Source of the DNA: Mucilaginibacter sabulilitoris
Lineage (GTDB): Bacteria > Bacteroidota > Bacteroidia > Sphingobacteriales > Sphingobacteriaceae
Assembly (NCBI RefSeq): GCF_034262375.1
Contig: NZ_CP139558.1
Location: 5,456,001 to 5,520,000, forward strand
Reading direction: 5' to 3'
DNA: 64,000 bases
Position numbers and translations under genes: made by a program. Positions 55,171 through 63,153 of this stretch are shown in pieces (positions within the stretch are counted from its first letter, which is position 1; each line of letters begins with the position of its first letter). The notes under the pieces were generated by a model, which ran no database searches, had not been told where the DNA came from, and worked only from the letters and a program-made list of their open reading frames with translations.

Positions 55171-55965
55171 TTAAAAATCAGAATATGCCATTGGATAAAG
55201 GAAAATTATATCAGCATGCGATACATTATGCTGGTACTCAGCCTTTGCCGATAAGCTTTTCCAATACGAGTCGTTATTAAACGCGTCCCAGTGTTTGTCC
55301 CTGTCGGCCTTATCATTAAAGGTGGTCATGTACATAAGGTTTGGCATACGCGGACCGGCTATAACTTCGGAGTAAAATACGGCATTAAAGCCCAAACGCT
55401 TAAAAAGGCCAACCTCATCGCCATCATTAAACATACGCACCTTATTGAAATTATATTTTTCGGTAGGGCTTTCGTAGCTGCGCAGTTCATATACCCTATC
55501 TGCTTTGTTGCCGGTTAAATTGGGCACAGCCGGGGCCGGCATTTTAGGGAAAGCCTGCATTACAATGGTTTCAATACGATTATAGGGGGCATCTTTATAG
55601 TCGGCATCGATATAATCTTCGCCATCGGTTAGGTATTTGGTGTCGGCCTGTAGTTTTTGGTCGATACCGGTTAGCTTATCCATTGATGTAAAAGGCGTAA
55701 AAACATAGATGCGCAGGTCTGCAGTATCTTGTTGTATCGGTTTAAATACGCCTACCTGGCTAATCCCAGCCCTGTGCATGGCGGGTACATAGGCCTGTTC
55801 CAGATAGCGTTCAATCCGACCTTCCTGAGCGGTAGTTTTATAATGATATACCTTAAGCTGATAGTAATATCTTTTGGCGGCGCCGGCAGAAGAAGCAGAC
55901 ATACATCCTATCATTAATACGATAGTAGCAACAAGGTTTAAGGTGGTTTTGTAACGTAGTTTCAT
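55171..55965 (-). CDS. NIPSNAP-family exported protein
   Basis: A 264-residue protein with a signal peptide (hydrophobic stretch ending SSAGAA) and two dimeric alpha/beta-barrel NIPSNAP domains. The second holds the characteristic RVYELRSYESPTEKY, VGLFKRLGFNAVFYSEV and HWDAFNNDSYWKSL. No catalytic activity is established for the family. In Bacteroidota such genes often lie near DUF1080 and sugar isomerase genes, as here, although a terminator (56079-56106) separates it from that operon. Confidence 0.88.
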   Translation of the reverse strand: MKLRYKTTLNLVATIVLMIGCMSASSAGAAKRYYYQLKVYHYKTTAQEGRIERYLEQAYVPAMHRAGISQVGVFKPIQQDTADLRIYVFTPFTSMDKLTGIDQKLQADTKYLTDGEDYIDADYKDAPYNRIETIVMQAFPKMPAPAVPNLTGNKADRVYELRSYESPTEKYNFNKVRMFNDGDEVGLFKRLGFNAVFYSEVIAGPRMPNLMYMTTFNDKADRDKHWDAFNNDSYWKSLSAKAEYQHNVSHADIIFLYPMAYSDF

Positions 55966-56078
55966 AAGCAGATTTAATCAGGTAAATATAATTTCAAATC
56001 TGTTAATTTCCAGTAGATTCCCTAAATGTATTTGTCACATTTTTATACCATCAATATGCCTGGCTTAGGGTATAAAAA

Positions 56079-56106
56079 AGAGCCTGTAAAATAATTTACA
56101 GGCTCT
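56079..56106 (-). terminator. Terminator after the DUF1080 gene
   Basis: A perfect 12-base stem AGAGCCTGTAAA / TTTACAGGCTCT with a 4-base loop, followed on the minus strand by T6, 22 bases after the DUF1080 stop codon. It closes the transcript that comes from the right. Confidence 0.92.
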
Positions 56107-56127
56107 CTTATATTTTACTAAAACGGG

Positions 56128-56901
56128 TTACAACTCGCGCACCCAGATATTACGGAAACTAAGCGGCTCGCTTTTATCACCGTGAGCTTGTAGTTTTATA
56201 GGTGTGGCACCATGTTTTTTACCTTCATAAGATGGTTTACCAACGTATTGAGTTGGGCCAAGCAGTTCAAAGTTGTTTTCAACCAGCACACCGTTAAAGA
56301 ATACAGTAGCTCTTGCGGCTGATTTTAATGTACCATCCTCGTTAAATACAGGAGCTGTCCAAACCACATCATAAACGTTCCACTCACCTGGTTTGCGGCA
56401 TGGGTTTGCCAACGGAATAGCTTGTTTGTAAATACTGCCCGCCATACCATTTACATAGGTTTTGTTGTTATAAGCATCTAAAACCTGCAACTCATAACCC
56501 GGATCGCCTTTACCCAGTGATGCTAAAAACACACCGCTGTTACCGCGGGCCTGGCCTTCGCCTGTTATATTTGAAGGCACTCTCCACTCAATATGTAATT
56601 GGTAGTTGGTGAATGATCTTTTGGTTTCAATACCGCCGGTATGTTTATCAACCGTTAATACATCGCCTTTAAACGGCCATTTTGCCGGGCTTTTATCTTC
56701 GTTTGATACCCATTCGTCAAGGTTTTTACCATTGAACAAAATGATAGCATCAGAAGGGGCATCACCCAATACTTTGGCAGGGGTAACTACCTTTGGAACT
56801 GGTTCGTATACTTCTGTGTCTTCGTGTTTGGCGCCTTCCTGTGCGTTAGCCATCAAAAAGCTTCCGGCTAAAAGGGCTGTTAATATAACTGGATATTTCA
56901 T
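56128..56901 (-). CDS. DUF1080 (3-keto-disaccharide hydrolase domain) protein, exported
   Basis: A 257-residue protein with a signal peptide (ending MANAQE) and one DUF1080 beta-sandwich: SDAIILFNGKNLDEWVS, LHIEWRVPS, GNSGVFLAS, GYELQVLDAYNNKTY, GEWNVYDVVWTAP and the final PLSFRNIWVREL. DUF1080 proteins have been linked to cleavage of glycosides after oxidation at C3 of the sugar. It is the last gene of a transcript with two TIM-barrel isomerase/epimerases, which are the usual partners. Confidence 0.9.
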   Translation of the reverse strand: MKYPVILTALLAGSFLMANAQEGAKHEDTEVYEPVPKVVTPAKVLGDAPSDAIILFNGKNLDEWVSNEDKSPAKWPFKGDVLTVDKHTGGIETKRSFTNYQLHIEWRVPSNITGEGQARGNSGVFLASLGKGDPGYELQVLDAYNNKTYVNGMAGSIYKQAIPLANPCRKPGEWNVYDVVWTAPVFNEDGTLKSAARATVFFNGVLVENNFELLGPTQYVGKPSYEGKKHGATPIKLQAHGDKSEPLSFRNIWVREL

Positions 56902-56920
56902 ATTGGTATTATAATTTGGT

Positions 56921-57796
56921 TTAAACGTGAAGCGTATTTTTTAAGTATGACGCGCTTTTGGTGATACTTACATAAGGATCAATATTGGTGTAATTTTCCT
57001 GTTCAACAATAAAATGTTTAACACCGCCAAGTTTGGCTTTACCCAATATGGTTTTAAAATCAATATCGCCATTACCTATTTCAGTATTTAATTCGGCGTT
57101 GGTTTTATCACGATCTTTAATATGCACAAAAGTAAAACGGCCCGGATGTTTCTGGAATATAGCAACCGGATCCTGCCCGGCACGTACAACCCAGTAAATA
57201 TCCATTTCCATATTCACAAGTTTAGGATCGGTGTTGTTTAGTACTACATCATAAAAAGTAGTATCACCAACAGGATGCCATTCAAAGTTGTGATTATGAT
57301 AACCTAATTTTAAGCCCGAAGCTTTACAGATCTCGGCAATCTTATTCATTTTTTCAGCTACGGCTTTACAGTCGTCAACCGTTTTGATGAAGTTGTGGTT
57401 TAATGAAGGGATGATAATATAAGTTTGACCGATAGTATTAGCCACCTCAATATAGGTTTTCAACTCATCGGTTTTACCCTCGCCAAAATAGCTGTCAAGG
57501 CCGTAGTGGCCGCTTGGAGTAGTTAAACCATTATCTTTTAGCAGTTGGCTAAAATCTTTACTGTGTAAACCCCAGTAACCTGTTTCTTTATTGTAACCAA
57601 AGGTCTCCACTTCCTTGTAACCGGCTTTAGCCACCTGGGCTATAACACCTTTTACATCTTTTGGTAACTGGTCGCGCAAGCTATATAATTGCAGCCCGAT
57701 GCCATTAGCACTTTTGGCCGAAAGAAAATTAGGTTTCATCATTACACCTGCAGTAATTAATCCGGCCTGTGCTAAAAATGTTCTTCTGGTTGTCAT
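56921..57796 (-). CDS. Tat-exported sugar isomerase/epimerase (TIM barrel)
   Basis: A 291-residue AP-endonuclease-2-like TIM barrel with a twin-arginine signal (TRRTFLAQAG). Metal-site residues are visible in KLGYHNHNFEW, VNMEMDIYWV, FVHIKDRD and HFIVEQENY. Family enzymes isomerise or epimerise sugars, or act on keto-sugars, with a divalent metal. Export to the periplasm indicates that the substrate is processed outside the cytoplasm together with the DUF1080 protein, 19 bases downstream. Confidence 0.9.
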   Translation of the reverse strand: MTTRRTFLAQAGLITAGVMMKPNFLSAKSANGIGLQLYSLRDQLPKDVKGVIAQVAKAGYKEVETFGYNKETGYWGLHSKDFSQLLKDNGLTTPSGHYGLDSYFGEGKTDELKTYIEVANTIGQTYIIIPSLNHNFIKTVDDCKAVAEKMNKIAEICKASGLKLGYHNHNFEWHPVGDTTFYDVVLNNTDPKLVNMEMDIYWVVRAGQDPVAIFQKHPGRFTFVHIKDRDKTNAELNTEIGNGDIDFKTILGKAKLGGVKHFIVEQENYTNIDPYVSITKSASYLKNTLHV

Positions 57797-57846
57797 GTAT
57801 ATTTATTTGGTTAATGTATTATTAGAGCAGTTATTTGCGATAAGGT

Positions 57847-58740
57847 TTAAACGTCGCAAATATGAACCGCTTTACGTAATGATGCTACTTTGTCTTTTTG
57901 CTTAGGTATAAACTCCTGCGCAACAAAACCTTTATGCCCGGTAGCTACAATGGCTTTCATAATGGCAGGGTAATAAAGCTCCTGTGTTTCATCAATTTCA
58001 TTACGCCCCGGTACACCGCCGGTATGGTAATGATTAATGTATGGATGAAACTCCCGGATATTACGGATCACGTCGCCTTCATCTATCTGCATGTGGTAAA
58101 TATCATACAGCAGCTTAAAGTTTTCTGATCCCAGTCTTTTAGCTAGCTCGGCACCCCATGAAACCCTGTCGCACTGGTAATCTTTGTGGTCAATTTTACT
58201 GTTCAGCAGTTCCATTACCAGAATTACGTTGTGTTTTTCGGCAAGGGCTACCAATGGCTTCAAACCTTCCACACAGTTATTCCAACCCGTTTCGTTGTCT
58301 TTACCGCGGCGGCTCCCGCTAAAGCATATCAGGTTCTTATAACCGGCCTCTGCTACTTTAGGTATCATTTCCGAATAGTTTTTCTGCAATTGCGCGTGAA
58401 ACTGCTTATCGCCAAAACCATCGGTCAGGTTTATTTCGGCGCCATTACACATGGACGAATAAAGGCCATATTTTTTTAATGTAGGCCAGTCGGCAGGGCC
58501 AACCAGGTCTATACCTTTAATACCAATATCCTTGGCCGCGGCGCAAAGCTGCTCCACGGTCATATCGTTATAACACCAGCGGCAAACCGCGTGGTTAATA
58601 TTGCCCTTTAAGGTATCAGCTGCCATTTGTTTTTCTTGTTCGGGTTGTGTAAATGAGGTTAACATACCTGATGCCGTTATGGCTGCAGTGCCGGCAAGCA
58701 TATTTTTGATTGCCGATCTTCGGTTTTGATTTGATCCCAT
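57847..58740 (-). CDS. Hydroxypyruvate isomerase-like TIM-barrel protein, exported
   Basis: A 297-residue TIM barrel. The N-terminus has a twin-arginine-like signal (NRRSAIKNMLAG and a hydrophobic stretch). The barrel resembles Hyi/hydroxypyruvate isomerase: AVCRWCYNDMTVEQLC, VMELLNSKIDHKDYQC, LLYDIYHMQIDEGD, INHYHTGGVPGRNEID and FVAQEFIP hold the metal ligands and catalytic glutamates. True substrate unknown. It starts 4 bases after the MFS gene ends (58744), so it is tightly coupled to it. Confidence 0.88.
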   Translation of the reverse strand: MGSNQNRRSAIKNMLAGTAAITASGMLTSFTQPEQEKQMAADTLKGNINHAVCRWCYNDMTVEQLCAAAKDIGIKGIDLVGPADWPTLKKYGLYSSMCNGAEINLTDGFGDKQFHAQLQKNYSEMIPKVAEAGYKNLICFSGSRRGKDNETGWNNCVEGLKPLVALAEKHNVILVMELLNSKIDHKDYQCDRVSWGAELAKRLGSENFKLLYDIYHMQIDEGDVIRNIREFHPYINHYHTGGVPGRNEIDETQELYYPAIMKAIVATGHKGFVAQEFIPKQKDKVASLRKAVHICDV

Positions 58741-58743
58741 GAT

Positions 58744-59994
58744 TTATATCTCGGTTTGTGCAGAAGGTTCCTGTATATCTAAACCCGGCTTAGTAGCCAT
58801 GCTTGTTTTATCCCTGAATAATAACAGGAACAATACCAGTACTAAGGCGGCTATACCAGCCGGTATAAGCCAAATGGTTTGCCAGTTATGCGTCGTATCA
58901 GAGGTTTTCCAATGGTCTACTATCGGGCCGGAAATGTATGAACCTATAAGCATACCAACACCATATGTGGCTAAAGTAATAAAGCCCTGGGCCGCGCTTT
59001 TAAAACGCTCACCTGCTAAGTTATCGGTGTATATCTGTCCTGTTACAAAGAAGAAGTCATAGCATATACCGTGCATCACAATACCGGCAATCAGCATCCA
59101 GTCGTTATTACCAACGTTTCCGTAAGCAAAAAATATGTAACGCAATACCCAGGCTAACATACCCACAGCAAGCATTTTTTTAACCCCCAGCCGCACAAAG
59201 AATAAAGGCATCAATGCCATAAACAACAATTCAGACATCTGCCCCATTGATTGTTTACCTGCTGCGGCCGTCATACCAACCTCATTTAAGAACGGATTGG
59301 TAAAGTTGTAGTAAAACGCAAGCGGTATGCATATAGCGACAGAAGCCAGGAAAAAAGTAAGGTATGACTTGTTTTTAAGCAAGCCAATGGAATCAAGGCC
59401 TATAATATCGCCAAATGATGTTTTTTGTCCTTTTTTAACGGGAGGAGTATCTGGTAATGTAAAACTTAGCAATCCTAAAATTAATGACGCTATTGATGCC
59501 ATTTTAAATGTAAGCACTAATGTTCCTGCTTTTTCCCATCCAAGCCATCCTATTGTTAAACCTGCAACTATCCATCCGGCAGTTCCAAACACCCTGATCC
59601 AGGGAAATTCTTTGCTCGGATTTTGCATTTGCTTAAATGATACCGAATTTACCAATGCCAGTGTTGGCATATAGATAATCATGTAAAATAAAATATTTGG
59701 ATAAAATTTATCAAAATCAGCAATGGTGGTAGCATAAAAAAGGGATGCGGCCCCAAGTAAATGCAAAACGCCCAGTATCCTTTGTGCCGAAAAATATTTA
59801 TCGGCAATTAATCCGATCACAAAAGGAGCAATGATGGCCCCTAATGATTGTGTAGCGTAAGCACCCGCATTTTGAGTACCTGTTGCCTTTAACGTTACCG
59901 TTAAATAAGTACCCATAGTAACAAACCATGCTCCCCAGATAAAAAACTCCAGGAACATCATTGTAGAAAGTTTCACCCTGATTCCAGTGGTCAT
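58744..59994 (-). CDS. MFS transporter of the nucleoside:H+ symporter type (NupG-like)
   Basis: A 416-residue carrier with 12 membrane helices. The start KLSTMMFLEFFIWGAWFVTMGTYL, the FPWIRVFGTAGWIVAGL segment and the MHGICYDFFFVTGQIYTD block match the nucleoside H+ symporter family. In Bacteroidota, members next to sugar isomerase genes may carry sugars or glycosides rather than nucleosides. It is part of the minus-strand run towards DUF1080. Confidence 0.88.
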   Translation of the reverse strand: MTTGIRVKLSTMMFLEFFIWGAWFVTMGTYLTVTLKATGTQNAGAYATQSLGAIIAPFVIGLIADKYFSAQRILGVLHLLGAASLFYATTIADFDKFYPNILFYMIIYMPTLALVNSVSFKQMQNPSKEFPWIRVFGTAGWIVAGLTIGWLGWEKAGTLVLTFKMASIASLILGLLSFTLPDTPPVKKGQKTSFGDIIGLDSIGLLKNKSYLTFFLASVAICIPLAFYYNFTNPFLNEVGMTAAAGKQSMGQMSELLFMALMPLFFVRLGVKKMLAVGMLAWVLRYIFFAYGNVGNNDWMLIAGIVMHGICYDFFFVTGQIYTDNLAGERFKSAAQGFITLATYGVGMLIGSYISGPIVDHWKTSDTTHNWQTIWLIPAGIAALVLVLFLLLFRDKTSMATKPGLDIQEPSAQTEI

Positions 59995-60024
59995 AATAAT
60001 TTTATAAGGTAGATAAATTCAGGG

Positions 60025-60465
60025 TTATTTCTTCAGCGATAAAATGTATTTAACCATCTCCTTGGCATCATTAACAGCTAATGCAGGGTGTGGTGTCATT
60101 GGAATATCGCCCCAGTTACCTTTACCACCTGCAATAACCTTATTGGCAAGCGTTTCAATATTGGCCTCGGTTGGCTCATATTTAGCAGCAACATCCTGAA
60201 ATGCAGGACCTATCAGTTTAGTATCGACTTTGTGGCAGGTGTTGCAATCTGCAGCAGCCATTAAGCTCTCGCCTGTTGTTGAGCCCGCTGAACCGCCAGT
60301 TGCTTCGGTGCCGTTTTTGGCAACAACTGTATCGGCATCAGAATTTGATGCTTTAGCTGTTTGATTTGCAGCATTAGTGCTGTCAGCTCCGCCTTTGTCT
60401 GATGAATTGCCGCCACAAGCGGTAACTACCGCACTAATACAAAGAATAAAAAAAGCCTTTTTCAT
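60025..60465 (-). CDS. Class I cytochrome c lipoprotein
   Basis: A 146-residue lipoprotein (lipobox VVTAC, Cys17) with a Ser/Thr/Gly-rich linker (~20-65) and a cytochrome c domain: haem motif CNTCH (74-78), KLIGPAFQDVAAKY, the axial Met in DIPMTPHP and a C-terminal helix MVKYILSLKK. The ATG at 60465 is chosen because it gives the lipoprotein signal. It is placed within a sugar-oxidation gene run and may accept electrons from a periplasmic dehydrogenase. Confidence 0.9.
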   Translation of the reverse strand: MKKAFFILCISAVVTACGGNSSDKGGADSTNAANQTAKASNSDADTVVAKNGTEATGGSAGSTTGESLMAAADCNTCHKVDTKLIGPAFQDVAAKYEPTEANIETLANKVIAGGKGNWGDIPMTPHPALAVNDAKEMVKYILSLKK

Positions 60466-60604
60466 AAATAATTTGTTTTTTAATAATAACCTGCCAGGAT
60501 AATATCTGTTTTTATTTATTGCTCCTGGCGGTTTTACGCCTGATTTTTGATAATTGATTAACGAGGGCGAAAAATACAATTTTTTATAACAAATGGTGTA
60601 CTTT

Positions 60605-61912
60605 TTACACCGTAACTGTGTTTAAAAGTGTTGTTTTTTTCTTACCTCGCATGTAAAACACTAAACCGGCAAAAGCAACTATCAATACTACAGGGATAAT
60701 AAGGGTTGTATTCAATACCTCAGGGCCAGCCGCTGATCTGGCCGCGTCAAAAGCTTTGGCCATATCTGTTCCTGCCGCCGCCGAACGGTAAGCATCAATA
60801 TTAGCCCCGGCGGGGAGTTTCTGAACCATGATACCATCATAGTATCCGCCCATGAATATCATATAAATGGATACGCCAAACATACCAGCACCACCCATTA
60901 AGTTTAATCCAACAGCACCGGTGCGCGGCAAATTTTCTGCTACAAAGCCAATCATACATGGCCAAAAGAACGCCACACCCAGGCCAAAAACAACGGCAGC
61001 TAAATAAATGGCATCGCCAGTTAAATGAACCATCAGGTATATACCTAAAGCCGATAGAATGGCTGAGATAAGCAGTACGCCCTGAGGAGCCAGGCGGTGT
61101 ACTATAGGGCTGGCAAACGCCCTGCCCAGTACTTGTACCGAAGCAACAAAGGTTAGGATCAGGATAGCGTTATCTGTTACCGTTTTGAACAGTACATCTG
61201 TCCATTGGTTGGTAAATAATTCGGTAATAGCCGTACCGAACATACATACGATCATGAATATAAATAATGGATTAACCAATGCCTTATACATATCGCCTGT
61301 GCTAACACCTGCGGATACCCGTTCGGTAACCGGAAATTCCAGTTTGGAGAAAAGAAAACCGTAGATGAGTGTAGGGATAAGCATCAGTGCTACCTCCAGC
61401 TGTGAAATCCAGTATGGTTTGGGCGATACGCCATGTGCAAGCGCGGTATCAAGCCCGAATACGATAAGCGTACCGATAACAATACCCGCCGGAAACCACA
61501 GGTGAAAGTGATTTAATTTGGTAGTTTTATTGTCTGTATACAAAGAAGCAACCAAAGGATTACAGGATGCCTCAACAGTACCGTTGGCAATGCCAATCAT
61601 TAAGGTTGAAAGAAAAAGTGTCCAGTAGCCATTAGCAAAAATGGTGAGCAGGATACCAATCAAATGGAAAACAAACGCAGACACCAGCAGTTTTTTCATG
61701 CCGATAATATCTACAATAAAGCCTCCTACTATAATAGCCAACGGGAAGCCCCAGAAAGCCGTTGCAGCAATTGTTCCCAGTTCTGAAGCATTAAGATGAA
61801 ATCTTACACCCTGGTCGTTCAGGATACCGGCACGGATGCCAAAAGATAATGATGTTACTAACAGGGATAAGCAACTGGCCCTGAAAAGCTGTGTACGGTT
61901 AATGGTTTGCAT
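60605..61912 (-). CDS. MFS sugar transporter (FucP/GluP-like)
   Basis: A 435-residue carrier with 12 membrane helices. LSFGIRAGILNDQG, AATAFWGFPLAIIVGGFIVD, MIGIANGTVEASCNPLVASLY and FFWPCMIGFVAENLPRTG are typical of FHS-type sugar:H+ symporters. An Ala/Gly-rich loop (~370-405) precedes the last helix. Sugar unknown. It lies within the gene run that contains two TIM-barrel isomerases and the Gfo/Idh enzyme. Confidence 0.87.
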   Translation of the reverse strand: MQTINRTQLFRASCLSLLVTSLSFGIRAGILNDQGVRFHLNASELGTIAATAFWGFPLAIIVGGFIVDIIGMKKLLVSAFVFHLIGILLTIFANGYWTLFLSTLMIGIANGTVEASCNPLVASLYTDNKTTKLNHFHLWFPAGIVIGTLIVFGLDTALAHGVSPKPYWISQLEVALMLIPTLIYGFLFSKLEFPVTERVSAGVSTGDMYKALVNPLFIFMIVCMFGTAITELFTNQWTDVLFKTVTDNAILILTFVASVQVLGRAFASPIVHRLAPQGVLLISAILSALGIYLMVHLTGDAIYLAAVVFGLGVAFFWPCMIGFVAENLPRTGAVGLNLMGGAGMFGVSIYMIFMGGYYDGIMVQKLPAGANIDAYRSAAAGTDMAKAFDAARSAAGPEVLNTTLIIPVVLIVAFAGLVFYMRGKKKTTLLNTVTV

Positions 61913-61990
61913 TTAAAGATACTTAGGTTAAATTAATTGGTTAATTGGTATATCAAATATAATGCTTTTATCTTCTCACACATCTATTTA

Positions 61991-62079
61991 TGTCATTGCG
62001 AGGAGGAACGACGAAGCAATCGCATACCCGGCTTATTCGTCCTGCATGTGAGATTGCTACGCTTCGCTCGCAATGACAT
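61991..62079. repeat. Palindromic intergenic repeat, type A
   Basis: TGTCATTGCGAGGAGGAACG (61991 on) and CGCTTCGCTCGCAATGACA (ending 62079) are inverted arms of an 89-base element between the MFS and isomerase genes. Half-copies occur at 39616-39655 and 50141-50179. A transcript would fold it into one long hairpin, which may separate expression of the genes on either side. Confidence 0.85.
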
Positions 62080-62091
62080 ACTTTGAGTTTT

Positions 62092-63144
62092 TTAAATTCC
62101 CAGCGTTTTCCGGTTAAAAGCATCGTCAGAACCTGACGCGGCAAAATCATCAAAAGCACGCTCGGTAACCCTGATGATATGATCTTTTATAAATGTGGCA
62201 CCTTCTCTTGCACCATCTTCCGGATGTTTAAGCGCGCATTCCCATTCTAATACGGCCCATCCTTTAAAATCATATTGGGTTAACTTGCTGAATATGCCCT
62301 TGAAATCAACCTGACCGTCGCCCAATGAACGGAAACGGCCCGCGCGGTCAACCCAGTTCTGGTAACCACCATAAACACCCTGGCGACCAGTTGGGTTAAA
62401 TTCAGCATCCTTAACATGGAACATTTTAATGCGGTCATGATAGATGTCTATATATTCCAAATAATCAAGACATTGCAGCACAAAGTGTGATGGATCATAC
62501 AGCAGGTTGGCACGTTTATGATTGTTCACCTTCTCTAAGAACATTTCATATGTGATACCATCATGCAGATCTTCGCCCGGATGTATTTCGTAGCAAAGGT
62601 CGATACCGTTTTCCTCGTACACATCCAGTATCGGTGTCCAGCGTTTGGCCAGTTCGTCAAAAGCTGTATCAACAATACCGGCAGGGCGCTGCGGCCATGG
62701 GTACATCATTGGCCAAAGCAAGGCACCACTGAAAGTTACCGAAGCGTTTAACCCAAGGTTCCTGGAAGCCTGCGCAGCATATTTCAATTGCTGCACGGCC
62801 CATTTTTGTCTTTCGGCTGGGTTATTACGATAAGCTTCGGGCGCAAAAGCGTCAAAAAGCGAATCATAAACAGGGTTTACTGCTACCAACTGTCCTTGCA
62901 GGTGGGTTGACAATTCAGTGATTTCTAATCCGGCTGCATTTACAATGCCCTTTATTTCGTCGGCATAAGTTTTGCTTTCAGCCGCTTTTTGCAGGTCAAT
63001 AAAACGCGCATCTAATGTTGGCAGCTGAACACCTTTGTAGCCAAGGTCTGCCGCCCATTTACAAATAGACTCCAAACTGTTAAATGGTGCAGCATCGCCT
63101 ATAAATTGTGCTATAAATATGGCTGGTCCTTTTATGGTTGTCAT
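62092..63144 (-). CDS. Sugar phosphate isomerase/epimerase-like TIM-barrel protein, cytosolic
   Basis: A 350-residue AP-endonuclease-2-like TIM barrel without a signal peptide. Metal-site segments are CYEIHPGEDLHDG, NLLYDPSHFVLQCLDY, KMFHVKDAEF and WAVLEWECALKHPEDG. Members of this longer subgroup are found next to Gfo/Idh dehydrogenases in sugar catabolic operons and act on keto- or inositol-type substrates. It starts 9 bases after the Gfo/Idh gene ends (63154), so the two are co-expressed. Confidence 0.9.
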   Translation of the reverse strand: MTTIKGPAIFIAQFIGDAAPFNSLESICKWAADLGYKGVQLPTLDARFIDLQKAAESKTYADEIKGIVNAAGLEITELSTHLQGQLVAVNPVYDSLFDAFAPEAYRNNPAERQKWAVQQLKYAAQASRNLGLNASVTFSGALLWPMMYPWPQRPAGIVDTAFDELAKRWTPILDVYEENGIDLCYEIHPGEDLHDGITYEMFLEKVNNHKRANLLYDPSHFVLQCLDYLEYIDIYHDRIKMFHVKDAEFNPTGRQGVYGGYQNWVDRAGRFRSLGDGQVDFKGIFSKLTQYDFKGWAVLEWECALKHPEDGAREGATFIKDHIIRVTERAFDDFAASGSDDAFNRKTLGI

Positions 63145-63153
63145 GGTAAGTTT

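Noticed and set aside
61968..62159. Open frame of 63 codons, minus strand
   Set aside because: It is translated from the type A palindrome (CERSVAIS and FVVPPRND are typical repeat peptides) and overlaps the isomerase gene.
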